From Corylus avellana (lineage: Eukaryota > Streptophyta > Magnoliopsida > Fagales > Betulaceae), in assembly GCF_901000735.1 (NCBI RefSeq), contig NC_081545.1, positions 36,511,634-36,575,633 on the forward strand: a DNA stretch of 64,000 nt, in the 5' to 3' direction. How positions within the stretch are numbered: the first letter of the stretch is position 1; each line of letters starts with the position of its first letter. The notes under the pieces are model-generated. The model ran no database searches. It saw only the letters and a list, made by a program, of their open reading frames with translations, and was not told the origin of the DNA. Below are positions 51,506 through 63,406 of the stretch, piece after piece. The position numbers and the translations under genes are program-made.

Positions 51506-54500
51506 ATGGGGGAGTGGATCATTGGAGCCTTCATCAACCTCTTTGGCAGCATTGCCATCAACTTTGGAACAAACCTTCTTAAATTAGGTCACAACGAGGT
51601 AAACTTTTCTGCCATCTAATTCTTGTGCTGCAATCTCATATCCTAATTTTCCTTCCTCTTTTTTTTTTTTTCCCCATGGTATTGTTACTTGTTGGAGAAA
51701 TTTGGCATATGCATTATCTTGTATAGAACTCGAGCAATTTTATTTATATGCTACACATAGTTGGTTGAGCATGCAGCAGTATGTACAAAGCACTAGTTAC
51801 CTCTTTTGGCAGGATGATCCTGATACTGTTTTCACTATATGTTCTTAAATCTTATTTAGCTTACAGTTCTGGGAAACAGTCAAGCAATTGAGCTTATTGT
51901 GAACATGAACAATTCTGACCTGCTAGATCTCATTCTATTACGGATTCATGTTGTTAATCTGACATTAAAAGAGCATTCATTTACATCTTTTCATCATGAT
52001 GTAAGCTATTGATAAATCTTACTATATTGTCTGTAGAGAGAAAGGCATTCTATGCTAGAAAGTGATGGAACAAACGGAAAGCTGACTTTGAAGCCTATAA
52101 TACACTTCCACACTTGGAGAGTAGGTAAATTCTAGTGTCATTCTGCTTAATTTTCTACATGCGGTTTACTCCTGCTTTCAGTCTGAAATATAGAGTGATT
52201 CTTATTTTGCAGGGATTATATTTTTCCTTCTTGGCAATTGCCTTAATTTCATTTCCTTTGGATATGCTGCTCAGGTAAGTATTAATTATATATCTCCAGG
52301 CCTTCTGAGTACATGTTTTAAGAGGGACACAAGTATAAATGTCCAATAACTAGGTTTATCTTTTCTTTCTAATTGTTTTTTCCCAATTGATGCAGTCTCT
52401 TCTTGCGGCCCTGGGATCTATTCAATTTGTATCCAATATTGCATTTGCTTACTTCGTGTTGAACAAAATGGTGACTGTCAAGTATGTAAAAATCTGAACT
52501 GAACTTAATTTCAGAACCATAACATTGCACACCACTTTATTATCTCAAACTCTTAATGTTGCCTTTTGTTTTACAGAATACTGGTTGCCACAGCTTTTAT
52601 TGTCCTTGGAAACATTTTTCTCGTCGCTTTTGGCAACCATCAGTCTCCTGGTATGTGGCTCGCTTTTGAGACATCTATGTCTCTTTATTTCATGCATACT
52701 GCCGTATGCACTGCACTGCCTATCTTCTGAACAATATTTTTTGAGTTATTAGTGTCGAGCACTTGAACATTAATGTTGTGAGATGTGTGTCACACCCTCA
52801 AAGCTAGCTTATATGATCCATTATTTTGGCAGAAAATTGGTCTTGAGCACGATATGACAAGGTTAACCCCATCCCAATAGGCAAATGTTATTCATTCATT
52901 CCATTTTGTTCTAGTGTACACACACAAAGAGATATACCATGCTCATCAAGAACTGAAACTCCCATTTAACTAAATCCTAGCTCTATCACATCTGACACCC
53001 AAAAAAGAGTGTCTAGCCTATTATTGCAGTTTCTAAAAACAAGAAACATTTTCTTACTGATGTTTGATTGGATAAATCATTCTATATCAATCTAATCATG
53101 AAAACTATACTGTAAGCTCGGTAGCCTAGCATAGTAGTTAGCGATAGCCCCCTATATATCGCAATGAACTTAAGTAATGAGTGGTAAATTCCAGATGATA
53201 AACTAAAAGCTTCAGCTGTTAGAAACAGTATTATTTATTTTGATAAACTAAAAGATTAGGCTATTAGAAACAGTATTATTTATTTTAACAGGAAGAAAAT
53301 GTGGAAGCATTCTGCTTCTTCCACTGGGAACTTAATGGACACGCTATCTGTTTTTTTTTTTTTTTTTGGCATCGTTAGCTTGGAAGGCTAGGGTTATAGC
53401 AACATTTTTCCTACCTGTGGTAACCAGCAACAGCAAAAAATATACAAGCATGTGATTTGGATCTAGCATGCATGAAAAGAAGAAAGAAAAGAAAAAACGT
53501 GGTAAATCAGCCCATACATTAAATGGCTTTACCAGTCAATAAAGAAATTAATGCTTGACTATATGTTTCCATTTCAGTTTATACACCAGAACAGTTGGTG
53601 GAGAAATACAGCAACATTACCTTCCTTTTTTACTGTCTGACTTTGATCTTAGTTGTTGCCTTGCATCACTCCATCTATCGGTGAGCACTGTGAGCTGACT
53701 GGTTTGCTATTGTTATGTATCTTTATTTATTTGATTATAATGTCAGCACGCTTCCATCTACCCTTTTATACTGAACATGTTGTATACACAGGAGAGGAGA
53801 ACTTATGCTTGCTGTTTCTGGGCAAGACCTTAGACCGTATTGGCATATGCTGCTTCCTTTCTCTTATGCTATAGTTTCAGGTGCTGTAGGATCATGCTCT
53901 GTGTTATTTGCAAAATCTCTGTAAGTTAGCTACGTTGGATATTGTTCCTCTTCTGAGATAACCAATAAAATTGTGCAGTTACGTTTTTCTAACTTCAAGT
54001 TTTTTATTTTCAGATCTAATCTGTTACGATTGGCCATGTATAGTGGTTATCAGTTACACGGCTGGTTCACTTACTCCATGCTTCTTTTATTTCTTAGTAC
54101 AGCTGGATTTTGGGTAAAAATTATAGCAGAAATTCTTTTTCCCCTTGGTTTCCAAAATGTTACTTTGGCTAAAATTTAATGCTTGTTCTATCGAACTTCT
54201 GTATAAATTCACACATTCTATTTCTCCAACTAATGCAGATGACAAGGTTAAATGAAGGATTGTCACTGTTCGATGCAATTCTTATTGTTCCTATGTTTCA
54301 GATTGCTTGGACTTTCTTCTCTATTTGTACGGGATTCATATACTTTCAAGAATATCAGGTAGGTTCTCTCAAAATTATGTTTTGACCATGCAAATAAAAG
54401 AAATTCTGCTTCATATGGTTTAACGGCAAAGAAAACCAAGGAGGGAGGGAACAAAGTTAGCCAGTGAGGGGAGGGAACAAATTTGGTCAGTTGGGTCTTA

Positions 54501-55847
54501 TTTGAGAGTGGATGGGACATAATGGGTCTTTGGAAATGCTCATTTTGCCTCACCTTCACCTCTCCATGAATCAAGTTTCACCCTTAGACTTCTTGGGATG
54601 ATACAATAGGAACCCTTTTTGTCTTGATTATCTTTTATTTGAGAATTTAATACCTATAATTGAATCATATAGTTCCAGCGTATGGTTGAAGATATTCAAT
54701 TGATGTAGACAGTGGCTCCATCAGTTTGACCATCTGGAGAATGCCCATCAGACGGGTGTTCTGTCTAGACACAAATAACATGCAGCTTGTTTGATGCTTT
54801 TGATGTATGTATTCTTGATGGAGTAATGCTACATACTACACCTCATCTCACTAGGCTGATGTGGCAATGTCCATCAGTCCTTGAATTTTTTTAGTTTTTT
54901 TTTAAAACAATAATTGATTGAAGGGCTGATGAGTGCTTCTACATCAGCCTAGTGGAAATGTGTGTAATATGTAGCATTACTCTTCTTAATGATTGTGGCT
55001 TTATTGAGTGTTTTATCCTCTATTCCTCAAAACAGGTACTTGATGCACTAAGGACGACTATGTTCATACTAGGAATGATGTCCGTCTTTGTAGGCATTTC
55101 TTTGCTGGCACCTGATGAGTCCAAAGGTAATTTGATTGTGGTGGCTGCTAATTTGTAGGATCTAGAAGATAAAGACCGGAACTTATTCAGAAAATTTTCA
55201 GGTGGTGAAGTCAAAGACAATTCATCTTTAGTTTCTGAGGTGTCCGGAACAGAAGTGGACAGGTATACTACATTCTTTGACGTACTGTGAAAATCATCTC
55301 TCTTCATTCAGTCTTTGAGTTTCAAACCTTTTATACTCTTTACAGGTTTGAAATAGAGTAAGAACACAAGTAATTACTTGAGAAAAATAAGTTTTAAGCT
55401 ATTGAACTGTCCAACATAGATGTGTTCAACTGTGTATTTATCTGTTTTAGGTTGGTTGAGCCATCTGAAGAGGCACACAGTAAAGACACGCGATCATTTG
55501 TGCAAGGAATGCTGATGAAGACTACAGATATAATAGCCAAGGCAAAGGTGGTGCTAATTGGCATGAACAGATCTTTTTCAATGGTGAATATGAGTTGATA
55601 ATTAACTATATATATGTGGCCTTGTATCTCTCTGCAGATATCACTAGGTATTGGAGAGGATTCAATCAATGCATCTGCAGGTCTTGTGATGCCCATGGTG
55701 TCATCAAAGATTACAGGCTTTAGAGGAAGTGGGTTCGACCGGGCTAAGATTCTTTCCATGAGAAATTCTGGTTGGAGCAAGATCTCGATGGATGAAGATG
55801 GTGAAAAAATGCTAAACGCAAGACCAGGTTTCTCGGATAACCTTTAA
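51506..55847 (+). CDS. NIPA8: NIPA8-like magnesium transporter (intact copy)
   Basis: Thirteen coding exons: 51506-51598, 52037-52124, 52213-52274, 52396-52481, 52577-52650, 53578-53680, 53792-53920, 54014-54113, 54239-54358, 55036-55126, 55202-55262, 55451-55547 and 55638-55847. All are GT-AG and in frame, giving 437 residues. NIPA proteins are multi-span membrane proteins of the drug/metabolite transporter superfamily linked to Mg2+ transport; in plants this role is by homology. Seen: N terminus MGEWIIGAFINLFGSIAINF, many hydrophobic segments (IIFFLLGNCLNFISFGYAAQ, FIVLGNIFLVAFGN, FLFYCLTLILVVALHHSIY, YSMLLLFLSTAGFW, TMFILGMMSVFVGISLLAP) and a hydrophilic C-terminal tail from about residue 312. 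A broken copy lies at 20212-24836. Confidence 0.93.
54821..54982. mobile_element. MITE in NIPA8 intron 9
   Basis: Terminal inverted repeats pair GAGTAATGCTACATACTACA with the complement of GTAATATGTAGCATTACTC; the inner arms pair on CACTAGGCTGATGTGG and CTACATCAGCCTAGTG. Same position as 24476-24669 in the duplicate. Confidence 0.8.
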
Positions 55848-57391
55848 TAGAAGTAGCAAATGTCTGCCTGGAAGATTTTATTTTATACTCCTCTCTTTAG
55901 CGGTACAATTGTTTAGGGTTCATTGTTTTACCACTCTCGATAATTCTGCTGCTACACTCAAACGTGTGATACGTTATAGCATTGTATATACTGGAATACA
56001 TAATATAAAGACAAAAAAAAAAAAAAAAAAAAAAGGAATATTTCTTTCTGGACTTTGTACTGAAAAAGGAAGAGGAATGGCAAAGTTAGGAATACTCTAT
56101 GAGCATACATGATGTATCCTTTGGGAGTAAAATTTGGTTGAATCTATAACCTTATGACCTTTAGATAATAGTACCGGAGCTATGTCTCGCTTGCGAGGCC
56201 AAACCTGAAAAACCTGGATGGGATTTCATTACGATCTTTAGCTACTAAACCCAACAAATCAAGAGCTTGTAGAATGTGTACATTGGTTTCACTTTTTCTT
56301 TTCTTTTCTTTTCTTTTCTTTTTTTAATTAAAAAAATATTCATTATAATTATTATTATAATAATCAAGATCACTCATGTCGCATCCGCTAATAAGCCTAA
56401 TATGATGTGTTTTAAGTAACTTAAAATATCAATCATTTAAAACATGTAAATTAGTGCGTATAAAATGTAACATTACTCTTTTTAATAAGGGCTTCTTATT
56501 TAAGGACTATTAATTTTTGCCACGTTGATGGCCTCTTGACCATTTTGTATAACCTCTTTACCATTTTGTATAAATAAGCTATTTTATATATGGTAAGGGT
56601 AGTTATAATGGATGAATATTTTGATCTTTTTACTTTTTAAGATGATAAAAATATACTTTTAATATAATTAATTTGATATTCTTCTGTTCGAATCGGAGAG
56701 AATCCAAATTCTATGGCAAAAGGGGTGTACTTTGTCCATTAGTTCCCAATCCTTGTACTCGTTGCAGGGGTAGAGTAGCTTGGCAGCTCATAGGTTAACC
56801 TTGAGCTTCCGGGTTCAAATCCAGCCTTATGTTTTATGCGATTGTGGTATTGAATTAGCATTTCTCTTGTTCAAGTTGCCGTCTTCGTGGTCGTGGGGCC
56901 AACTTTTTATTTTATTTTTTATTTAAGCAATAAATGGGAAGAGGGAAAGTCTTTATGGGAATTTGGATAATCTTCAATTTAAATGAACCGAAAATATCTA
57001 GTTATATTGTGTAGGAGTATTTTTGTCATCTTAAAATATGAAAAGACAGAAATATTTTACTACTATATCTAATTAGATATTCTTCAGGAATAGTGATAGA
57101 GATCATTTTTTTATTCTTCTAAAATTAATGTGACTTTTAAAATTACCATTAAATTTTAGATAAATTATGCTTGAATTTTGATCTAATCATAATTTAAAAA
57201 AGTACTTCTACTTTAGAATGGTCCTAACATTAGTCTATTCTCCGGTTTAAATGTTCCGTTCGTGGGCCTTGCCAAAGTGTTTATTTCTTGTGGCGGATGT
57301 TTCAAAATTGGGATATTTAGGATCTAGCTAAGTTAAGTGGGCTTTGATAAGGGTAAAAGAAAGAAAGAAAGAAAGAAGAAAGAAGAAAGCC
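55848..57391. other. Intergenic region with tRNA-like promoter remnant
   Basis: No gene. GGTTCAAATCC at 56812-56822 (B-box) with AGAGTAGCTTGGCAGCTCA upstream resembles a degenerate tRNA or SINE. An A-run lies at 56013-56033, and a (GAAA)n tract at 57356-57388 sits directly before the next gene's start codon. Confidence 0.4.
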
Positions 57392-58231
57392 ATGGAATCC
57401 AACTCCTTAGAACTCAAAGTGTTGTCCTGCAAAGATCTGAGGGCATTCAATTTCTTCCAGAAACTCTCAGGTTATGCGCTTGTCTCAATAGTCAGTGATG
57501 ATCCAAACAAAAAACTGGAGCGAAATCAGAAACAGAGGACTCCGGCTGACGGAGAAGGAGATGGGAATCCTGAATGGAATCAGGAGATGCAATTTGATTT
57601 GAATGAGATTTCATTTGAGGATTGTGACCACCTGTTTCTTCATTTTGATCTGCGGCATCAAGGTGTTATGTTTGGAGACAAGAGCATCGGAGAAGTCCGC
57701 GTGGGCTTCAAGGATCTCACCCAAGAATCCAACTTGGGTGCTGTCCGGTTCGTGAGTTATCAGGTCCAGGCGAGTGACGGCAAACCCAATGGCGTTTTGA
57801 ATTTCTCTTACAAGGTCAGTGGAAAAATAGGAACTACTACTACTCCTTCTTCTTCTTCTTCGCATGAGATTCATTATCCCACATTAGAACTAGTTCAAAA
57901 TCTCTCCGAGGAACAGGAACCTTTATCTGCGCCACAATATTTACAAGAGTATCCGTCGTCCCATCAAACTTACTATCCCCCTGCAGCAGCAGATGCCTAT
58001 TATCCACCACCGCCACCACCGCCCCATCCCTTGTTTCCCCCACGGCCGCCTCCCATGCTGCATGGGGCGTGTTACCACCCTCGTCGTCCACATCTCTACC
58101 CATGGGCACCCGAGGTGTACGAATTTGGAGGCCCCGGTGGCGGCGGCTCATCTGATGGTGGACAGCCGTGGTCAAATGGTGTTAGAGCTGGAAGGTATCG
58201 GCCTGCTCCTTCTTACTGGAATGGCAGGTGA
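57392..58231 (+). CDS. SRC2-like C2-domain protein
   Basis: Single-exon ORF of 279 residues; the start chosen is ATG 57392 (MESNSLELKVLSCKDL), where family similarity begins. Residues 1 to about 150 form a C2 domain typical of the plant SRC2 (soybean regulated by cold 2) group: VLSCKDLRAFNFFQKLSGYA, NPEWNQEMQFDL, GDKSIGEVRVGFKDL and NGVLNFSYKVSGK. The C-terminal half is low complexity: a Ser run, then Tyr/Pro-rich (YYPPPPPPPHP), then Gly-rich, ending PAPSYWNGR. These proteins associate with membranes and are often stress-induced; ligand and partners are unknown here. The C2 Asp ligands are only partly conserved, so calcium dependence is uncertain. Confidence 0.88.
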   Translation: MESNSLELKVLSCKDLRAFNFFQKLSGYALVSIVSDDPNKKLERNQKQRTPADGEGDGNPEWNQEMQFDLNEISFEDCDHLFLHFDLRHQGVMFGDKSIGEVRVGFKDLTQESNLGAVRFVSYQVQASDGKPNGVLNFSYKVSGKIGTTTTPSSSSSHEIHYPTLELVQNLSEEQEPLSAPQYLQEYPSSHQTYYPPAAADAYYPPPPPPPHPLFPPRPPPMLHGACYHPRRPHLYPWAPEVYEFGGPGGGGSSDGGQPWSNGVRAGRYRPAPSYWNGR

Positions 58232-60240
58232 AGTGGGCTTTTAGGTAGCATGCATCAACTATAGAGTCTATAGCTAGCTAATGGTCTCCACTTGGACACG
58301 CGCGCTGGCTAGCTGTAGGTTGTTATCTCATCAATTTCTGTTTATTTCTCATTATATATATATATAAATGCATGATAATTGATATGGTAGGTAGCCGTAG
58401 CTCCAGCCCCCAGGGCGGCCCAGGCTGTTTGGATAAGGCTTTTCTTTGGGATCCGGTTGTATGCCTTATTACATTTGTTGAGGATTTAACTAAAGTGATT
58501 GAAGGATAATATCAATTTTCTCTTTTATCTATAACTCTATTTATTTATTGATATTTATTATAATAAATTTGAACTATTCGATTAATTACTGTAATTAAAT
58601 TCTCACCCTTGAATTTTTTAAGAGCATTTTTCTCGAAATTTTTATCAAGGAAATTTTTGTATCACTTCTCAACTTAATTACAAGGAGTGAATTTCGGGAT
58701 CGATGTTGTGTAAAATTTAAGCCATCGTAAAACAGATATATATGTACTAAGAAATAAAAGATTCTGTTGAAATTGTAATAATTAATTAAGATAGATATAT
58801 GCCTTAATATTAAAGGAAGGAAGATCTTAGATCTAAGAAATAATTTTATTCTTTACACGCCCCGGCCCGGCTGTCAATTAAATTAAATTATAAACAGGTT
58901 CTTAGGTCACAACTAATCACGACCACAGTTGGTTGGGATATCGTCGTCGTCGTCTAAGTGTTTTTCTTTTCTTATATATTGCTACCTACCAAATTAATCT
59001 AATTAAACAAAGAAACAAATAAATAAGGTTTTAAGCAAGCATTCGTTCCATTTTAACTTCAGTAGCGGTAGTTGGAGACTTGACGTTTGAGCTACTTACC
59101 ATATATATATATATATATAGGATTCCTGTTCCTTCTAAGCCTACCAAGATAATTACTAAAATTAGTTAATTCCTGGAGTGTCCGTTACAAAATAAAGCTA
59201 ATAGAAATATAAATTAATTAAAGACATATATACCTACATATAATATCATGCACCTACTCACTTTAGGGTTCATTAATTTGTCTACCTCTACCTCAATGTG
59301 GCCGGGCGGGTACAATTAATATTTGTACTCAACTTGCTACCAGCCGGCTTATATACCCCCACCCCTAGGCTAAGCTGGGGTGGCCGGCCACCCCCTAGGG
59401 GAAGGAAGTCATTTCATTTTATTTTTTTAATTATTTTATTTTTTAATAAATTAATTTATTATTTTATTTTATATTTATTTTTAAATTTAAAATAATATTT
59501 TATTATTTTATATTGGATGAGACATGTGGCAAGTTAGTAGCTGTTGGATGAAAATGAGTGACAGAATTTAAATAAAAAAAAAACTCATAGGCAATTTTAG
59601 GAGAAGTACCAGATATCTCAATCCAATATATATATAGGTGAGGACGGCCCCACTCCTCTAGCTAGCGCTTGTTCAAAGGATCATGGAAGTACTAATCAGA
59701 AAATAAAAATTTGAATAAGAAAATAGCTCTCACATGCTTAAATTTTAAAGGACACCTAGAAGTGAAGGCAAAGCACCGCCAGAGTTTTTTGGAATGATTT
59801 CTGCAGCGTGTCAAGTGGGAAAAGGCAGGTGTACGTGTGAGCGTTGATGGGCCTAAAACGCAAAAGCAGAAGTAGATATATTATTTCCATTTTTTCCACT
59901 AGCATCAAACAATTCAAACCAGAGACCTGCTGTTTGAACATATATATAACTATAAGGTACCGGTGAGGAGATGTTGATGCTCCAAATCCATACATCACAT
60001 TGCCGTTATCATCAAATATTCATTAATTAATTAAAAACCCCAATGCAAACAACAGCGCGCAGGAAGAAATAGTAATAGGCAAACAAATGGAAATTAAGTG
60101 GGAAAACAAATTCACAAAAAAATTTACAAGATGTAGATATGGCAGACCAAAAGGGATGATCTCTATATATAATATATCCCCATGTTATGTAAACGGTAGA
60201 AGATGGCGATGATGATATATATATAGTTGATTAGTGATGA
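58232..60240. other. Intergenic region between C2 and DUF761 genes
   Basis: No gene recognised. It contains an (AT)n run at 59100-59119 and a dispersed repeat at 59365-59540. The minus ORF at 59756-59998 has no recognisable domain. Confidence 0.4.
59365..59540. repeat. Dispersed repeat with GC-rich palindrome
   Basis: GGGGTGGCCGGCCACCCC followed by a long A/T-only stretch and GAGACATGTGGCAA. It is the reverse-complement relative of about 19775-19900. Confidence 0.65.
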
Positions 60241-60899
60241 TCAGTTGGATATATCCTCTAGCAAGCATATGTCTCCTGGTACTGCAGTACGTAGTTGCAT
60301 GCGGCTTTGTAGCCGTAGTTGCTCATAAAAGCGTCTGATGAATTCCTCAGCCTCCTCATCAACTTGCCAGTTTCCTCCCTCGTTCTCATCAATATCCTCT
60401 GATGAATAATTTGATACCCTTACGGAAAATGGAGAGAGACGCTTCATGATCTCGAAATCAAAGGCATCAAATCGAAATTTGAATGAGTTCTCCGGGCCGG
60501 CGGGGTGTTGGGCACCAAAGCATTAATGGCCTTGAGCTCTTCATCATCATCAGCTTCTTCTATAACCTGATGAGGCTGAGGGTCATTGATGCAGGGGAAG
60601 TAGTAATGGTACTGTTTGCGCTTTGGCTGTACGTGGAAAAAAACAGGAGCAGGGCTGTTGCTGCAAGAGAATTCGTATTCCTGTATGCCACGTGCGGCGT
60701 TCTTAGAGCAGTGAATATGGTGATTGGAAATGAGATTGCTTAATGATTTTCTGAGGAGCCTCCCTCTCTTCATCATCAAATTCATGCCCATCATCAACTT
60801 CCTCTTTGATATCACTCCCTTCCTCACCATCAAGTACGTGATCCTCAACACATTCCATAGCCTCTTGGCAATTACCCGCGGAGAATTATGAACCTCCAT
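60241..60899 (-). pseudogene. DUF761-family gene with a frameshift
   Basis: The ATG at 60899 opens MEVHNSPRVIAKRLWNVLRI, RKGVISKRKLMMGMNLMMKR and YEFSCSNSPAPVFFHV, the usual N-terminal half of a plant DUF761 (cotton-fibre-like) protein. The C-terminal DUF761 motif VDEEAEEFIRRFYEQLRLQS lies at 60241-60447 in another frame. The frames cross between about 60465 and 60500: upstream reads NTPPARRTHSN, while downstream sequence continues as ENSFKFRFDAFDFEIMKRLS. No intron fits there. This is either a one-base indel that kills the gene or a sequence error. Intact length would be about 220 residues. Function of the family is poorly known. Confidence 0.8.
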
Positions 60900-61831
60900 A
60901 TATCATATATCATATATCATATATCATATATCATATGACTATATATGAGCAATCGATCGCGAGCTTGCTCAATTTTTCTCTCTAGAATAAGATCGATATC
61001 TAGTAATAATAATCACAATAATGAAATTAACAAGATAAAGATGAGAAGAGGTGAGCTAGCTAGCTCGAGGGTTTTCTTTTCTTGTTTCTACGAGGTCTAG
61101 GAAACCTCGCAGTCGCAGAAGAAAAGAAAACCCTATGACTATGAGAGAAGATATATGGAAGGTGAAATGGTTTGGATTTTATAGCTGGAAGATGATGATC
61201 GAGCTCAATCAACTGTGCATATATATATATATTAATTATTTTAAGAATAAAGTTTTAAAGAAGCCTTCAATTGGGTGCCTTCCACTTCCAAAAACGTAAT
61301 TTCCCTTTTCATTTATTTCAGAGAAAAGTAGAATACAACATAACCAAACATGTTAACGCTAAACATGAAAAAAAAAAAAAAAAAAAAAATGTTAATTAGT
61401 TGTTGCTTTTGCAACGGCTCTAGCAAAAGCAAACATTGGGAGCATCTCCCGATCTGTCTTTTTTAAATAACGGGAATTTCATTCAACTTAATGAGTACTG
61501 TCTTGATTAATGATATTAATTTATGTATATTAATATATAGTTTGGAAGCATATGTACATAAGAAAAGTGTAAGAGCTGTGAGAAACAATCGAAGTGTTTT
61601 CTTGCATGTCAACGTGAATAGCTGATAAACTTTTCAGCTCCCAGATACAAACAAACTTATTTAGTATTCATTGATTTTGGCTAATTGTCAATTCTCTTAA
61701 TTTCTCCTATAATTACTGTCAACTTGATCTACGCAGCTTCTCGAGTATTTTCAATAGTCTCAATATGGGATATATACAATCTTCCCGGTCTTATTGAAGA
61801 AGAAAGACACGTTTTCAATTATGGTGGAAAC
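60900..61831. other. DUF761 upstream flank
   Basis: A CATATAT-type 7-bp tandem repeat runs from about 60897 to 60937 next to the start codon. A perfect nested hairpin lies at 61068-61134. An (AT)n run lies near 61218-61232 and an A-run at about 61370-61388. No gene. Confidence 0.5.
61068..61134. other. Nested hairpin (16-bp perfect outer stem)
   Basis: AGGGTTTTCTTTTCTT (61068-61083) pairs perfectly with 61119-61134. Inside, CGAGGT (61091-61096) pairs with ACCTCG (61104-61109) around a 7-base loop. It lies 170-235 bp upstream of the DUF761 ATG, probably in its 5' UTR or promoter. Confidence 0.8.
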
Positions 61832-62422
61832 TGTTAGAATATATGGAAAATATATAGTATTTTTCATATATTTCATAATTATGTTGATATCAAATATTAT
61901 TTATTTATGGGTTGATTGTAATTAAATATTGTGATTGTAATCAAATCAAGGAGATTTGATTACAATAATTGTATTTAGACATTACCCTATAAATATGAAC
62001 ATTTGTATTGTAAACAAATTAAGTTAATGAGAACAATGTAACCCTAAGGGGTATTCCAAGTGGTGAACGTATACGTCTACCAAAGGTGTCTAACACCGAA
62101 TCACCCGTAAAATTTTTTGTGTTCATTTTCTATATTGCTTCTACTCATATTTTCACATCTTCATTATTTCAACATGATATAAAAGCTATATATTTCAACA
62201 TGGTATTAGAGCCACTTTCTTGTGGCCTTTAACATCATTGACCTTTTCGGGTATTCTCTCCAACAATCTCATTGCTTCGCTACATCCACTTGCCACGCTC
62301 CTCCATGCTTCACCATGTGCACCACACGTCGGTCAAATTCAATGCGTCAATCTGATAACCACCCGAGTGGGCTCGTTTTTCTTTTTTTTTTTTTCTTTTA
62401 TTATTTTTTATTTTTTATTTTT

Positions 62423-62590
62423 GGCCCGTTGTCAGCCCCTTTTGAAGTTTGTCTCATTATCAGCCCTGGCCTGTTGTCGACCCCTTTTGGATTTTAGCCC
62501 GTTGTCGGCCCCTTTTGAAGTTTGGCTCATTGTCAGCTCTGGCCCGTTGTCAGCCACTTTTAGAGTTTTAGTCCATTGTCGCCCCTTTTG
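62423..62590. repeat. Degenerate tandem repeat in the LTR element interior
   Basis: Five or six units of roughly 30 bp around GCCCGTTGTCAGCCCCTTTT, fairly GC-rich compared with the LTRs. Confidence 0.7.
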
Positions 62591-62796
62591 CATCTGCATT
62601 CACCAGCCACCTGCCGCCATCGCTGGCCTCCCCGCTAGCATCTATCTCTTCCGGCAGTCATCACCATCTATGGCTCATTTCCGGCCTCCGCCACCTCTGT
62701 CATTATTGTTTCTGATTTCAAACTCAAGGTTTTAGAATATTCCACCTTGAGTTTGAGCGGAGATGTTAGAATATATGTTAAGGAAAATGATAAAGG

Positions 62797-62941
62797 CACA
62801 ACTTAAATCCAACTTTGGCCCAACTTTTCTCTTAAGTTTTTTTTTAAAAAAAAAAAATGCATGTGGAGGAGAGAGAGAGAGCCTTAAACTAGAGAGAGAA
62901 ATTTGGTCTAGAAATTGGGCTAAAGTTAGGTTTAAGTCGTG
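62797..62941. mobile_element. MITE nested in the 3' LTR
   Basis: Arms of about 27 bp: CACAACTTAAATCCAACTTT at 62797 and the complement of AAAGTTAGGTTTAAGTCGTG ending 62941. It is absent from LTR 1, so it inserted after retrotransposition. Confidence 0.75.
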
Positions 62942-63406
62942 GCTGTATCACACATCATATGTAAAATATATAATATTTTCTGTATATTCCATAATTATGT
63001 GGATATCAAATATTCTTTATTTATGGGTTGATTGTAATCAAATCAAGAGGATTTGATTACAATAATTGTATTTAGACATTACCCTATAAATATGAACCTT
63101 TGTATTGTAGACAAATCAAGTTAATGAGCACAATGTAGCCATAAGGAGTATTCCAAGTGGCAAACGTATGTGTCTAACACTAAACCACCCGTAAAGTTCT
63201 TTGTGTTTCTTTTCAATATTGTTTCCGCTCATATTTCCGTATATTCATTATTTCAACATGTTATCAGAGCTATATATTTCAACATGTTCATGTGCCCTAA
63301 CATCACATGGTAGGTATGAAGGAATGCACCGTGCACGTGCAAGAGGCATGACAATAACTATTGGATAATGATCCGTGTGGGTAATTAATTACCAATTAAT
63401 TTACTA

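Larger units (their letters stand above)
61832..63284 (+). mobile_element. Non-autonomous copia-like LTR retrotransposon (TRIM-like)
   Basis: Two direct LTRs, 61832-62200 and 62764-63284, both start TGTTAGAATATATG and end TATATTTCAACA. Directly after LTR 1 is TGGTATTAGAGCC (62201-62213), a diverged initiator-Met primer-binding site. A purine-rich GAGTTTGAGCGGAGA precedes LTR 2. The 563-bp interior has no gag or pol, so the element must have been moved in trans. LTR 2 is longer because it carries an insertion at about 62778-62958. No matching target-site duplication was found. Confidence 0.85.

Noticed and set aside
56765..56825. Possible tRNA gene
   Set aside because: Good B box but no matching acceptor stem by eye; treated as a degenerate tRNA-derived piece.
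57611..58175. Minus ORFs opposite the C2 gene
   Set aside because: Antisense shadows of a clear C2-domain coding sequence.
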